Shown here piece after piece: positions 22,514-32,860 of a DNA stretch of 64,000 nucleotides. The translations under genes and the position numbers were made by a program. Positions within the stretch are counted from its first letter, which is position 1, and every line of letters begins with the position of its first letter. The notes beneath the pieces are model-generated. The model was not told the origin of the DNA. It ran no database searches and saw only the letters and a list, made by a program, of their open reading frames with translations. Source of the DNA: Heterostelium album PN500 (taxonomy: Eukaryota; Evosea; Eumycetozoa; Acytosteliales; Acytosteliaceae); contig NW_008805066.1 of assembly GCF_000004825.1 (NCBI RefSeq), forward strand, positions 930,001-994,000, in the 5' to 3' direction.

Positions 22514-24280
22514 ATGAAATGTTTAAATCATCAAAGATCTTTTGAATTCATTTGTTATCAATGTAATAATTTGATGTGTTCAAAGTGTAGCATCAGTCAC
22601 ATCAAAGATCATCCTGATCATTTCGATAGCTTGGAACATATCGATGACATCAAACACTCATTGAGCACATTAAAGTTAGATGATATTATTGACACCACCA
22701 CAACACCAACAACCAATAATCAAATTAAAAATGATACTAAAGATAATATAGATGATAATAATAATAGAAACTCTTTCATTTCACAAATCAAGAATAAACT
22801 TAAATCTATATGGGAATCATTAAGATCATCGACATCCAGATATCAATCATTTTCAACAACAGAGAATGATATCAAACAACACTTTGAACAATTACATCAA
22901 TATCTAACCACTGAAGAACATAAACTACAAAGAGATATTATAAATGATAAACATATAATCACAAATCAAATCGATAAAAATGTTAATCATTTAAAATATT
23001 TAATAAATATAATAATGTTATTTAATAAGTTAAATAAAGATATTAATAATAGTAATGAGGATACCTCAATTATATCGGATACAACAACATTATATTCAAC
23101 AACAACAATAATGGAATCAATAACAACAAGTTCATCATTACAATCATTCATCAATCATAACAATCAAACATTATTCAATGAACATAATTATAAATATAAT
23201 AATTATTTCAATATTGATTCACTTCTTAAACAAGATTACTCAGATTTATCATCAATATTATTAGATATCATTCATAAATACAACAATGAATTCAATGAAT
23301 CAACAACAAACACAGACAATAATAACTTAAGATTATCATCATATAAATTATCAATCCAACAACCTGATTTCAATCAATTGAATTCAATCATTGAACAATC
23401 AATCAAACTTGATCGAATTGAATCAACTGAATCAATAAATACAACAACAACAAACAACAATGATAAAATACAATCTTATATTTTCACAACACACCTTGAA
23501 AAAGGAGCAACACTGATCAACACATCAAACAACAATTCAATTGAAGAATTAATGTTTGATTATCAATTTTATGCTACATACTCCTCGATTGTTTCAATTG
23601 GTGAATATATCTATATATTCGGTGGAGATACCAATCAAAAAAAATGGATTAAAATATCAATGAAATCGAAATCAATTGAACATATTGGTGATATCGAAGG
23701 AATCAAAGGTGATCAATTAATATCAGTTTGTTATGATGGTCAAGATCATATCTATTTAGTGAATGGTTATAATATAAAGAATAGAATTGATCGATTCAAC
23801 ATCAAGACAATGAAATTTGAATCATATTTTAACTTACCTGTTGGTTATGGTCGACAAGTTTCATCAATGATCTTCAAAGGTTCATTATATTCAATATCGT
23901 TCGATCAAAATAAGATGTTTCAATTCGATTTAACAAATAGAACGATAACAGATCATCAAATTGACATTATACCATACTCAGGATGTCATGATAACAATGG
24001 AAATTTCTTCATAGTAGATTCAAAAAACAAACGATTCATCAAATACAATGTTGAAACCAAACAAACAATCAATCTCAATACAATTCTTCCCACAAAAGCA
24101 CAGATTACATTTGTGATGTATCATCGAGAATCACCAACATCAAGTTATATCTATTCATTTGGATTGTCAAATGATTGTAATTTCAAATATTCAATTGAAT
24201 CCAATCAATGTGAACCATTTTTAATAGATATTATTAATCATCCAAGATGGTTTTGTGCATCTACATCAATTTCATTATAA
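22514..24280 (+). CDS. family member C: B-box/coiled-coil/kelch-like propeller protein
   Basis: Intact, 588 residues, taken here as the reference for numbering. B-box ligands are C3, H6, C14, C17, C22, C25, H29, H33, H36. The coiled coil is about 90-170, with EHKLQRDIINDK near its end. A Ser/Thr/Asn linker at about 180-330 includes an invariant stretch, LYSTTTIMESITTSSSLQSF. The propeller is about 345-588. Patches that differ from the paralogs lie at about 353-357, 372-376, 401-402, 419-421, 439-447, 463-468, 488-490, 501-504, 524-532, 551-555 and 569-580. Between them the paralogs are nearly identical. In C the two-codon cassette is Gln-Leu (bases 23714-23719). There is no RING domain, so ubiquitin-ligase activity is not implied. 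Confidence 0.93.
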   Translation: MKCLNHQRSFEFICYQCNNLMCSKCSISHIKDHPDHFDSLEHIDDIKHSLSTLKLDDIIDTTTTPTTNNQIKNDTKDNIDDNNNRNSFISQIKNKLKSIWESLRSSTSRYQSFSTTENDIKQHFEQLHQYLTTEEHKLQRDIINDKHIITNQIDKNVNHLKYLINIIMLFNKLNKDINNSNEDTSIISDTTTLYSTTTIMESITTSSSLQSFINHNNQTLFNEHNYKYNNYFNIDSLLKQDYSDLSSILLDIIHKYNNEFNESTTNTDNNNLRLSSYKLSIQQPDFNQLNSIIEQSIKLDRIESTESINTTTTNNNDKIQSYIFTTHLEKGATLINTSNNNSIEELMFDYQFYATYSSIVSIGEYIYIFGGDTNQKKWIKISMKSKSIEHIGDIEGIKGDQLISVCYDGQDHIYLVNGYNIKNRIDRFNIKTMKFESYFNLPVGYGRQVSSMIFKGSLYSISFDQNKMFQFDLTNRTITDHQIDIIPYSGCHDNNGNFFIVDSKNKRFIKYNVETKQTINLNTILPTKAQITFVMYHRESPTSSYIYSFGLSNDCNFKYSIESNQCEPFLIDIINHPRWFCASTSISL

Positions 24281-25208
24281 TAAAATAATTTTTTTTGTAA
24301 GCATTGAAAAACAAAACAGAAAAATAATTTAAATAAATCGTTTATTTTTTAAAAAAAGAATATTATTTACTTGTTCTTGTACTTTCTATTTCGATTATCA
24401 TATTATTTTCTATTTAAATATTAATGAGAGAACTCATAGTTTAAAAGATGTATTTTGTTGTGCGTAACAGTAGCTTCACATTTTAAGCGTGCATACAGGG
24501 GATTATTGACCATTTAAAATTTTATACTGTTCAAAATTACATTTTATTGAACAATAAATAATTTTTGATAATTTTTGTTTCAGATTCGCTTAAAGAATAT
24601 CTATCTATAAATATTTGTTTTATTACTTGAATGATAGCAAAGAATGAGACCTGTGTTCAACGGTTCTTTTAACAGACTCTTTTGAAAAAATGTAGATAAA
24701 ATCATAATATCTAGAATGTTTGAAATCACCTGTAAGAATTTCCACGATCGGTTTAGACAATTTTCTACTTCTTAACAAACCCTTGTTAATTAAAAATTAA
24801 AGATAAATAGGATTGATAGTAATATTTTAGTTGTTGAGTGTTGAATGTTCATTATTATACTGAGAACAACAAAGTTGCTTTTAATAATAATAAGAGAATG
24901 TGATCGTAGCGAGGAACAACAACTTGTAATGTGAAAAAGTATACTATCTCCGCTCTGGTAAAGTGGTGATAGCTCTCCTTTAGCGCATGAACGATTGTTA
25001 GCAATTCTCACTCAAGAATAGTATCATTCCTTTCTCTAGTTATCAGTTTTCCAGTAACCAAATGATGTAGATTATTTAAAAGTTCCATCCAACTTAATAA
25101 TATGGTATAACACATACCATATTTAGATATCTGAATCAGGATTATTGGTAGTGGAATAGTTTGGTGCAATCTGTTTTCAATAATTTTTTTGTTTTTTACA
25201 TTTATAGT
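24281..25208. other. spacer between members C and D
   Basis: AT-rich, with a less AT-rich part at about 24600-25010 that holds only a weak 73-codon minus-strand frame. No RNA or protein gene recognised. Possibly decayed gene sequence. Confidence 0.4.
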
Positions 25209-25433
25209 GCACTGTTTTTAGGTTTAAAACTTATAAGTTTAATTTTATTTGTTTTTACATACAACCACACTGTTTTTAGGTTTTAAACTTTAAATTTCAA
25301 ATTTTTATCACATTAAAAAAAATTAAACTTTTTTCAAACAAATTTTATTCTTCATCCCTATTTAATATCATAAATCATTTATTCATTAATTTTATAAGAT
25401 TAACTATAAATAAATTAAATTCAAATTTATAGA
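25209..25433 (+). promoter_or_regulatory. promoter of member D with the CACTGTTTTTAGG box duplicated
   Basis: The box occurs at 25210 and again at 25268, each followed by the TTTAAACTT near-palindrome, while B and C have one. The downstream blocks (TTATTCTTCATCCCTATTT, TTTTATAAGATTAACTA) are the same as in B and C. A tandem duplication of ~58 bp or two overlapping promoter copies explains it. Confidence 0.65.
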
Positions 25434-27164
25434 ATGAAATGTTTAAATCATCAAAGATCACACGAATTCATTTGTTATCAATGTAATTGTTTGATGTGTT
25501 CAAAATGTGTAACCAGTCATTACAAAGATCATCCTGATCATTCAAAATGGGAACATATTGACGACATCAAACATTCATTGAGTACATTAAAATTAGATGA
25601 TATTATTGACTCCACAACAACAACCAATAATCAAATTAATAATGATTGTACTTATAATAATAATTTCATTTCACAAATCAACAATAAACTTAAATCTATA
25701 TGGGAATCATTAAGATCATCGACATACAGATATCAAAGATTATCAACAACAGAGAATGATATCAAACAACACTTTGAACAATTACATCAATATCTGATCA
25801 GAGAAGAACATAAACTACAAAGAGATATTATCAATGATAAACAAACAATCACAAATCAAATCGATAAAAATATTAATCATTTAAAATATTTAATAAATAT
25901 AATAATGTTATTTAATAGATTAAATAATAATGATATTAATAATGAGGATACGTCAATTATAACAGATACAACAACATTATATTCAACAACAACAATAATG
26001 GAATCAATAACAACAAGTTCATCATTACAATCATTCATCAATCATAATAATCAAACATTATTCAATGATAAATATAATAATAATTTCAATATTGATGAAC
26101 TTCTCAAACAACATTCCAACGATACAGAATCAATATTATTAGATATCATTCATAAATACAACAATCAATTCAATAAATCAACAACAAACACAGACAATAA
26201 TAACTTAAGATTATCATCATATAAATTATCAATCAAACAACCTGATTTCAATCAATTGAATTCAATCATTAAACAATCAATCAAATTTGATAACATTGAA
26301 TCAACTGAATCAATAAATACAACAACAACAACAACAAACAACAATGATAATAAACAATCTTATATTTTCATAACAAACCAATCAAAAGGAGCAACACTGA
26401 TCAACACATCAAATAACAATTCAATTGAAGAATTACATTTTGATTATCAATTTTCAGATACATACTCCTCGATTGTTTCAATTGGTGAATATATCTATAT
26501 ATTCGGTGGATATACCAATGAAAACAAATGGATTAAAATATCAATGAAATCGAAATCAATCGAACATATTGGTGATATCGAAGGAATTAAAGGTGATACC
26601 TTTGTGTCAGTTTGTTATGATGGTCAAAATCATATCTATTTAGTGAATGGTTATAATATAAAGAATAGAATTGATCGATTCAACATCAAGACAATGAAAT
26701 TTGAATCATATCATCAATTACCTGTTGGATATGATCGTCAAGTATCATCAATGATCTTCAAAGGTTCATTATATTCAATATCATTCAATCGAAATAAGAT
26801 ATTTCAAATAGATTTGACAAATAGAACGATAACAGATCATCAAATTGACATTATACCATGGTCAGCATGTCATGATAACAATGGAAATTTCTTCCTATTA
26901 GATACAAGAAACAAACGATTCATCAAATACAATGTTGAAACCAAACAAACAATCAATCTCAATGCTATTCCTCTAACAAATTTACAGTTTTCATACATGA
27001 CGTATCATCGAGAATCACCAACATCAAGTTATATCTATTCATTTGGTTATTCTAATGATTTTAATTTCAAATATTCAATTGAATCCAATCAATGGGAACC
27101 ATTCTTTAGAGATATTATTAATCATAAAAGAGCATGGTGTGCATCTACATCAATTACATTATAG
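25434..27164 (+). CDS. family member D: B-box/coiled-coil/kelch-like propeller protein
   Basis: Intact, 576 residues. It is shorter than C mainly through fewer Asn/Asp codons after the B-box and after the coiled coil. The B-box is complete, with CVTSHYKDHPDH as the third part. Variable patches: SDT before the YSSIV strand, Thr-Phe in the cassette (bases 26598-26603), FNRNKI, WSA before CHDN, LDTRN, IPLTNLQFSY, YSNDF and the HKRAW tail. The cassette codons ACC TTT and the following GTG are the only changes in a stretch otherwise identical to C. One aspartate of the IYLVNG approach (DGQDH) is Asn (DGQNH). Confidence 0.93.
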   Translation: MKCLNHQRSHEFICYQCNCLMCSKCVTSHYKDHPDHSKWEHIDDIKHSLSTLKLDDIIDSTTTTNNQINNDCTYNNNFISQINNKLKSIWESLRSSTYRYQRLSTTENDIKQHFEQLHQYLIREEHKLQRDIINDKQTITNQIDKNINHLKYLINIIMLFNRLNNNDINNEDTSIITDTTTLYSTTTIMESITTSSSLQSFINHNNQTLFNDKYNNNFNIDELLKQHSNDTESILLDIIHKYNNQFNKSTTNTDNNNLRLSSYKLSIKQPDFNQLNSIIKQSIKFDNIESTESINTTTTTTNNNDNKQSYIFITNQSKGATLINTSNNNSIEELHFDYQFSDTYSSIVSIGEYIYIFGGYTNENKWIKISMKSKSIEHIGDIEGIKGDTFVSVCYDGQNHIYLVNGYNIKNRIDRFNIKTMKFESYHQLPVGYDRQVSSMIFKGSLYSISFNRNKIFQIDLTNRTITDHQIDIIPWSACHDNNGNFFLLDTRNKRFIKYNVETKQTINLNAIPLTNLQFSYMTYHRESPTSSYIYSFGYSNDFNFKYSIESNQWEPFFRDIINHKRAWCASTSITL

Positions 27165-27830
27165 AAAAATCAATAAAATTATTTTGTTTATCTATTTTTA
27201 AATTAATAAAAAGTATTGCGTTCATGATTTACTTTATTCATTTAACTGAAGTTAAACAACTAATTTTTCTAGAATCAAAAATATTCATTTTCATACGTTT
27301 CATTAAATTTTTTTCTGTTCTTCAAAAGAATTTGACAATTCTCTACTTTATTTATTTTAACTTTTAAATCAAATAAAAGATCTTGAAAAGTAAAACTTTG
27401 CAAAGTCAAATTAATTTTTATTTCATACATCAAAAGTTCAAATATTTATTCTCTTGCAAAACAGAAAAAAAATTAATAAATCAAAACAAAACAGGCTCTT
27501 GCTTGTTAACAGTGAATGTAACCTCACTAATTTTTAATTTACCCTTTTTTTTAAAATTAATGCGCAGGCGAAAGTTGTTGGGAGCCAGTTTTGTTTTGTG
27601 TGCTTTTTGTTTGCAAAAAAAAAAAACAGTTCTGCGGAATGAAAAAGTTTTGTAAATTTTGACTTTTTTTTTTCAAAATGTGGGTGAAATTAATCAATTC
27701 ATTCACTGGTGGTGTGGGAATTGAATTTAATTTAAATTTTGATCATCACCAAAATGAATTTTTTTAATTTTTTTTTAATTTTTTTTTTTTTTAAAGTTTA
27801 ATTAAAGTATTCACCTTTTTTTTTTTTTTT
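27165..27830. other. spacer and aminopeptidase leader
   Basis: Two small overlapping frames (77 and 90 codons) have spacer-like composition and no domain. A short GC-rich patch, GCGCAGGCGAAAGTTG, at about 27562 stands out. Long T runs just before the ATG at 27831 are typical of leaders here. Confidence 0.45.
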
Positions 27831-30658
27831 ATGTCTCAAGATCACATTAAAAAATATATTTTTATCATAGTAATTGCAATTCTTTTTAATTATTACTATC
27901 CGAAATTCAGACATCACTACAATCAATACAAAGAAAGTCAGTTAGCTGAATATTGTTCAAAGGATTACAATAGATATTTAAAGATGTGCTCAAAGGTTCA
28001 TACCAACTTTTTGGTGGAGGGAAAGAATGGCGATCGTTTGGTGTTGCCATCAAAGGTGGTGCCATCGCGTTACCAATTGCACTTGTCGCCAGACGTCGTC
28101 AAGTTTGTATTCGACGGTCAAGTAGATATCGATTTGCGTGTCGTCGAGGAGACCAACGTCATCGTCATCCACTGTTTGGATATCGATATTAAGCACGCCG
28201 AAGTAGCCGGACAAGTCGCTAGCAACATTGCTTTCGACACTCACGACGAAGTCGCCATCATAACATTCCCAGCTGCGCTTGCCAAGGGATCGACACCGAC
28301 ATTGAAAATCACCTATTCCGGTATTCTCAATGATAAGCTCAAGGGATTCTACCGTTCAAAGTACGTGGTGAACGGTGAGGATCGTTACATTGGAACCACC
28401 CAATTCGAGGCGACCGACGCACGTCGTGCCTTCCCCTGTTTCGACGAGCCAAGTCTCAAGGCTGTCTTTGACATCAAGATTACCGTGCCAAACCACTTGA
28501 CTGCACTCTCCAACATGCGTGACACCGAGACCAAAGACAACTCCAACGGTACCAAGACCGTGTCGTTCGGTCAGACACCAGTGATGAGCACCTACCTCGT
28601 TGCGTTCGTCGTTGGTGAACTCAGCTACGTCGAGGGTGTCACCAAGGGAGGTGTCCGCACCCGTATCTACCAAGTCATCGGCAAGGCAGATACCGGTGAT
28701 TTCGCACTCGATGTTGCCATTCGTGCACTCGACTTTTTCTGTGAGTACTTCCAGATTCCATTCCCCATGGATAAATGCGACCACATTGCCATTCCAGATT
28801 TCAGTTTCGGTGCCATGGAGAATTGGGGTTTGATTACCTATCGTGAGACTATTCTCTTGACATCGCCAGCCACCGCTCTCCGTACCAAAAAGACAATCGC
28901 CTCGGTCATCGGTCACGAGTTGGCACATCAATGGTTCGGTAATTTGGTCACCATGGAATGGTGGTCTCAACTCTGGTTGAACGAAGGTTTCGCCACTTTC
29001 ATGGGTGATCTCGTCACCAACCATCTCTTCCCAGAGTGGGGAGTCTGGTTGGACTTTGCCAACATGTACCGTAACGGTGCACTCGGTCTCGATGCCATGG
29101 AAAACTCGCATCCCATCGAAGTTCCAGTGTACAGTTCATCGCAAATCAATGAAATCTTTGACGCCATCTCTTACAACAAGGGTGCCTGCGTCATTATGAT
29201 GTTGGCATCGCGTTACGGTGAGAACTTCCGTCTCGGTCTCACTCACTACCTCAACAAATTCTCCTACCAAAACACCAACACCGAAGATCTCTGGGATTCC
29301 ATCGCTCACATTGCCAAGTCAAACGTCAAAGAATTCATTGATTCCTATACCAAATATTCTGGTTATCCAGTTATTACTTTCAGACCAAGTAAGTAGAGAG
29401 TAGTAACTATTTAACTAAAACAAACAAGTAAGTTTTACTAGAAAATACTAATAAGATCTTATCTTTTTCAAATTTATTAGCTTCAACACCAGGACAATTT
29501 GAATTATCACAAAAGCAATTCAGATTTGCACCAAAGGAAGGAGCTGTCGATCCACTTTGGAATTGTTATATCAAGGTTCAAACTGACAATGGTGAACACG
29601 AGTTGGTTTTGAGCGAAAAGTCAACTGTTGTTACTATTCCAAATTTCAATGCCAACGGTTGGATGAAGCCAAACTTTGGTCAAGCCGGTTACTATCGTAT
29701 TGCCTACGATGAATCGATTATCAAGTCGTTGCTCCCACAAATTCAATCGATGAAATTGCCAGCTGTCGATCGTCTCGGTTTGCTGAGTGACTCTGTCTCG
29801 CTCTCCAAGGCCGGTCAATTGCCAATCACTGCATTCCTCGACTTGGCAGCTGCGTCGACCGCCGAAACTGAATTCACCATCTGGTCTTACATCATCGATT
29901 CACTCACCCGTCTCAGTCAGATAGTCGAGCGCTGCCCATTCAACAGCGAGTTGAACAACTTCCTCGTCAAGCTGCTCACACCAGTCTCCAAGAAACTCGG
30001 ATTCGATCCAATCCAAGGAGAAGCTCCAGGAAATGTATTGTTGCGTGAGAAGGTCAATACTCGTCTCGGTGTTCTCGGACAAGCCGACATTGTCGCCGAA
30101 TCACGTAAGCGTTTCGAGCAACTCAAGTCAGGTCAATCGATTCCAAGCGACGTCCGTTCCGTCGTCTTTGCCACCGTTATTGCCAACGGTGGTGAGAATG
30201 AATACAACCAATTGGTCGAATTCTACAAGGCATCCAAGGATAACTCTGAGCGTCAAGCCGTTCTCCAAGTTATTGGACAATCGTCGGTTGAATCGCTCGT
30301 CGCCAAGGCATTGGACTTCTCTTTGTCCACCGATGTCCGTTCACAAGACACCTTTATCGTGTGGCTCAGCGTAAACCACAAGTTGCGTGACCACTCATGG
30401 AAGTATTTCGTACAAAACTTTGATGATATCTACAAGAAATTCCAAGAGAGTGGACTCTTCCATCGTATGATCTCTGCCACCATGACAGCTACTCTCACCC
30501 CAGAGAAATTGAAAGTTGTCGAACAATTCTTTGAACAACACAGCATCCCAATTGCTGAGCGTTCAATCAAGCAAGATCTCGAATCAATCTATGACAACAA
30601 TCGTTGGTTGGCCGCCATCGAATCTCAAGTTAATCAATGGTTGCAATCTCACAAATAA
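27831..30658 (+). CDS. M1-family zinc aminopeptidase (puromycin-sensitive type) with N-terminal anchor
   Basis: Exons 27831-29388 and 29481-30658, 911 residues. The GAMENWG exopeptidase motif starts at residue 327. The zinc site is HELAH at 362-366 with the third ligand Glu in LNEGF at 385, the exact 18-residue spacing of the gluzincin family. The substrate-domain block DARRAFPCFDEP and the C-terminal helical ERAP-like domain are present. It removes N-terminal residues from peptides. Residues ~8-24 (KYIFIIVIAILFNYYYP) form one strong hydrophobic segment after only seven residues, so this copy is likely a type II membrane protein, unlike the cytosolic puromycin-sensitive enzyme. D. discoideum has psaA-type relatives, but I do not assign the symbol. 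Codon use is GC-richer than in neighbours, suggesting high expression. Confidence 0.95.
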
Positions 30659-30948
30659 ATTATTTCAACAACATTTATTTTTTGGATAATATATATATAC
30701 ATGTTATAATAAATCAACAATATTTTATAAAATAGAGTTAATATATTTCGCCAATGGTGTTAAAACACCCCCATTAAACAAAAAACAATGATGAGCAAAT
30801 TGATGTGCTATGAATTTAAAGTGATTTGTTTTATTTAATTAAAAAATGTGGTGGTAAATCTGTGTGAGGTTGTTAAAAATATTAATATTACATTATTATT
30901 ATTTATTATTTAACAATCACAATTTTGTATATATTTATTAGTAAAACA

Positions 30949-32790
30949 ATGAATTCTAAAACTCAACCAACAGCATCTATTCAAAAGTTAATATTGACTT
31001 TGGGAAAACAATTATTTAATAGAGCTAGTTCTAAAGAACAATTTCAAAATGTTCGTCTTATTGATGATTTGTGTGAAAATTCTTCAAAGTTAAGAAGCAT
31101 TTTAATCAGCTCACTATTACCAAATCTCAAAATTTTACCAAACAATCGATTGGAAAATAAGTCAGAAAGAGTAAAAAACTCTTTTCTCAATATAACACCA
31201 TTGTCTCCAGATAAACTGGTACAAGCTGAAAAACTTTTAGCTCGTATCGAACGGTTTCTAAAGGAAAACTCAACTTTACAATTAAAGAAAACCTCTCTAC
31301 AAACCATTTTCAGAATCTTGGAGTTAAGTTTTATAGAACAACTAAGTTTTTATACCAACCTTTTACTGGATGTCAATTCTTTGATTTTCACTGCAACCAA
31401 GTTACAATCGATACATGCAGATCAACCTTCACATCTACTAGTCAATATAAGGGAGTTAAGTCATGATGTACCCTGCCTTATGCTAATTCTGTTGCAATCC
31501 AACTTTGGTCAGTCGAAAGGTACAGTTGAAAATTTGAATGGTCTTGACAAATTTTCATCTCCCTCAAAAGATAACAAGTTCTATGTTGAACTTTTCAAAA
31601 CAATTCAAGAATTTCAACGATTCTTAAATGAAACATTGGAGACAGAAATTCATTGGATAGAGTCTATATTGTCTACTGATATTTCAAGTGGAGATAAAAT
31701 AGATTTATTAGAGTCACATTTGAATTTTAAATATACACCTGGATTATTATTGGAGATATTGTTGCCAGGAATTTTAGATCGATGCATCAACATTATAGTT
31801 TCTCTTGGAAATGCTTCCGCTGAAACAGAGAATCTACTCAAGTTCACTTCTGAAGATAATATTAATACGGTTGCAATTGGTAAATGGATAGCCGCAATAG
31901 ATGATGAAATTGGTTTTATAAAATTTAGCAAGAATTTCTTTTTATATGGATTTGATGCAGTAGATAAATTAGGATTTATTCGATCTGGAGAGGATGCTAG
32001 ACCTCATTTGTATTGTGAAAAGTTATTGGATGTTCTTGATCCACTACAAAAACAGACCAAGGAATATTTGAATCAAGTTATTGAATTTATGGCAAACTCT
32101 TTTTTCGATCCAACTCCTTTAGTTAGAAAATCAAAGAATTCACCTAAACGTAAATCACCAAAAACAAACCCACCTGTAATCTCATCATCATCAGAGACAC
32201 TACAACCAATCGATAAACTATCAATTTCTCTTCCCATCACCAATGATGAAATATTAGTTAACAATACAATTAAGACTCCATTTGTTGATATGGCAGAGAC
32301 TCTAATTGATGGTTTCAAGGATGATACCAATGAAGTTTGTGAAAATTTCGATAAGACAAATGATAATGAAGATCAATCATGTGAACAACATCCAATTCAT
32401 AAAAATGAGTCTCCAATTTATCATAATTCTATTTTAAATAATCTCAATCAAAGAGCAAGAAACACATACGATCAATTATTTTTTCCTACTTGTAAGCAAG
32501 ATAATTGGATAGATTTATCTAAAATTCAAGGATTAATATCAGCTTTGGGTGGTAGATTGGAAGGAGTTCGTGGTTCTAGATTTGCAATTTATTTAAATGG
32601 CAAAAAATGTCCAAATGTAATTGAAATTAGACATGGTAGAGATAAAAGTGGAACACTTTATCCACTTTCTATTCTATTATTAAGAAACAATTTAGATCAA
32701 GCTGGTTTGTCACCTCCAAAAGATCAATGGCAAAATCCTTTTAATCCAGAATTTAGAAAGTTAATTCTTTCAGCTTTTAATAAAAAGTAA
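30949..32790 (+). CDS. uncharacterised protein with HicA-like C-terminal domain
   Basis: Single exon, 613 residues from the first ATG after the A-rich leader; an upstream in-frame ATG at 30925 is less likely. Residues 1-400 are helical, Leu-rich and without a family I recognise. About 400-515 is a Ser/Pro/Lys then Asp/Glu-rich linker. The last ~90 residues read WIDLSKIQGLISALGGRLEG, then VRGSRFAIYL, an IEIRHGRD turn and a helix ending in LDQAGLSP. This order (helix, Gly-Ser-Arg/His strand, strand with His, helix ending in AGL) is the pattern of the small HicA/YcfA double-stranded RNA-binding fold. I infer an RNA-binding role at most. It could equally be a chance match. It lies 290 bp after the aminopeptidase in the same direction. 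Confidence 0.75.
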   Translation: MNSKTQPTASIQKLILTLGKQLFNRASSKEQFQNVRLIDDLCENSSKLRSILISSLLPNLKILPNNRLENKSERVKNSFLNITPLSPDKLVQAEKLLARIERFLKENSTLQLKKTSLQTIFRILELSFIEQLSFYTNLLLDVNSLIFTATKLQSIHADQPSHLLVNIRELSHDVPCLMLILLQSNFGQSKGTVENLNGLDKFSSPSKDNKFYVELFKTIQEFQRFLNETLETEIHWIESILSTDISSGDKIDLLESHLNFKYTPGLLLEILLPGILDRCINIIVSLGNASAETENLLKFTSEDNINTVAIGKWIAAIDDEIGFIKFSKNFFLYGFDAVDKLGFIRSGEDARPHLYCEKLLDVLDPLQKQTKEYLNQVIEFMANSFFDPTPLVRKSKNSPKRKSPKTNPPVISSSSETLQPIDKLSISLPITNDEILVNNTIKTPFVDMAETLIDGFKDDTNEVCENFDKTNDNEDQSCEQHPIHKNESPIYHNSILNNLNQRARNTYDQLFFPTCKQDNWIDLSKIQGLISALGGRLEGVRGSRFAIYLNGKKCPNVIEIRHGRDKSGTLYPLSILLLRNNLDQAGLSPPKDQWQNPFNPEFRKLILSAFNKK

Positions 32791-32860
32791 ATTCAAAGTA
32801 ATATTAGAAAATGTATTTAAATGTATTATTATTATGTACCAAATAAACTCTCTACCCTAT

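Noticed and set aside
24600-25020. Possible tRNA or snoRNA in the spacer between members C and D
   Set aside because: No cloverleaf with a GTTCRA loop, and no convincing C/D box pair with a closing stem.
28356-29111. 251-codon minus-strand frame inside the aminopeptidase gene
   Set aside because: Antisense shadow produced by biased codon use of a GC-richer gene; all motifs lie on the plus strand.
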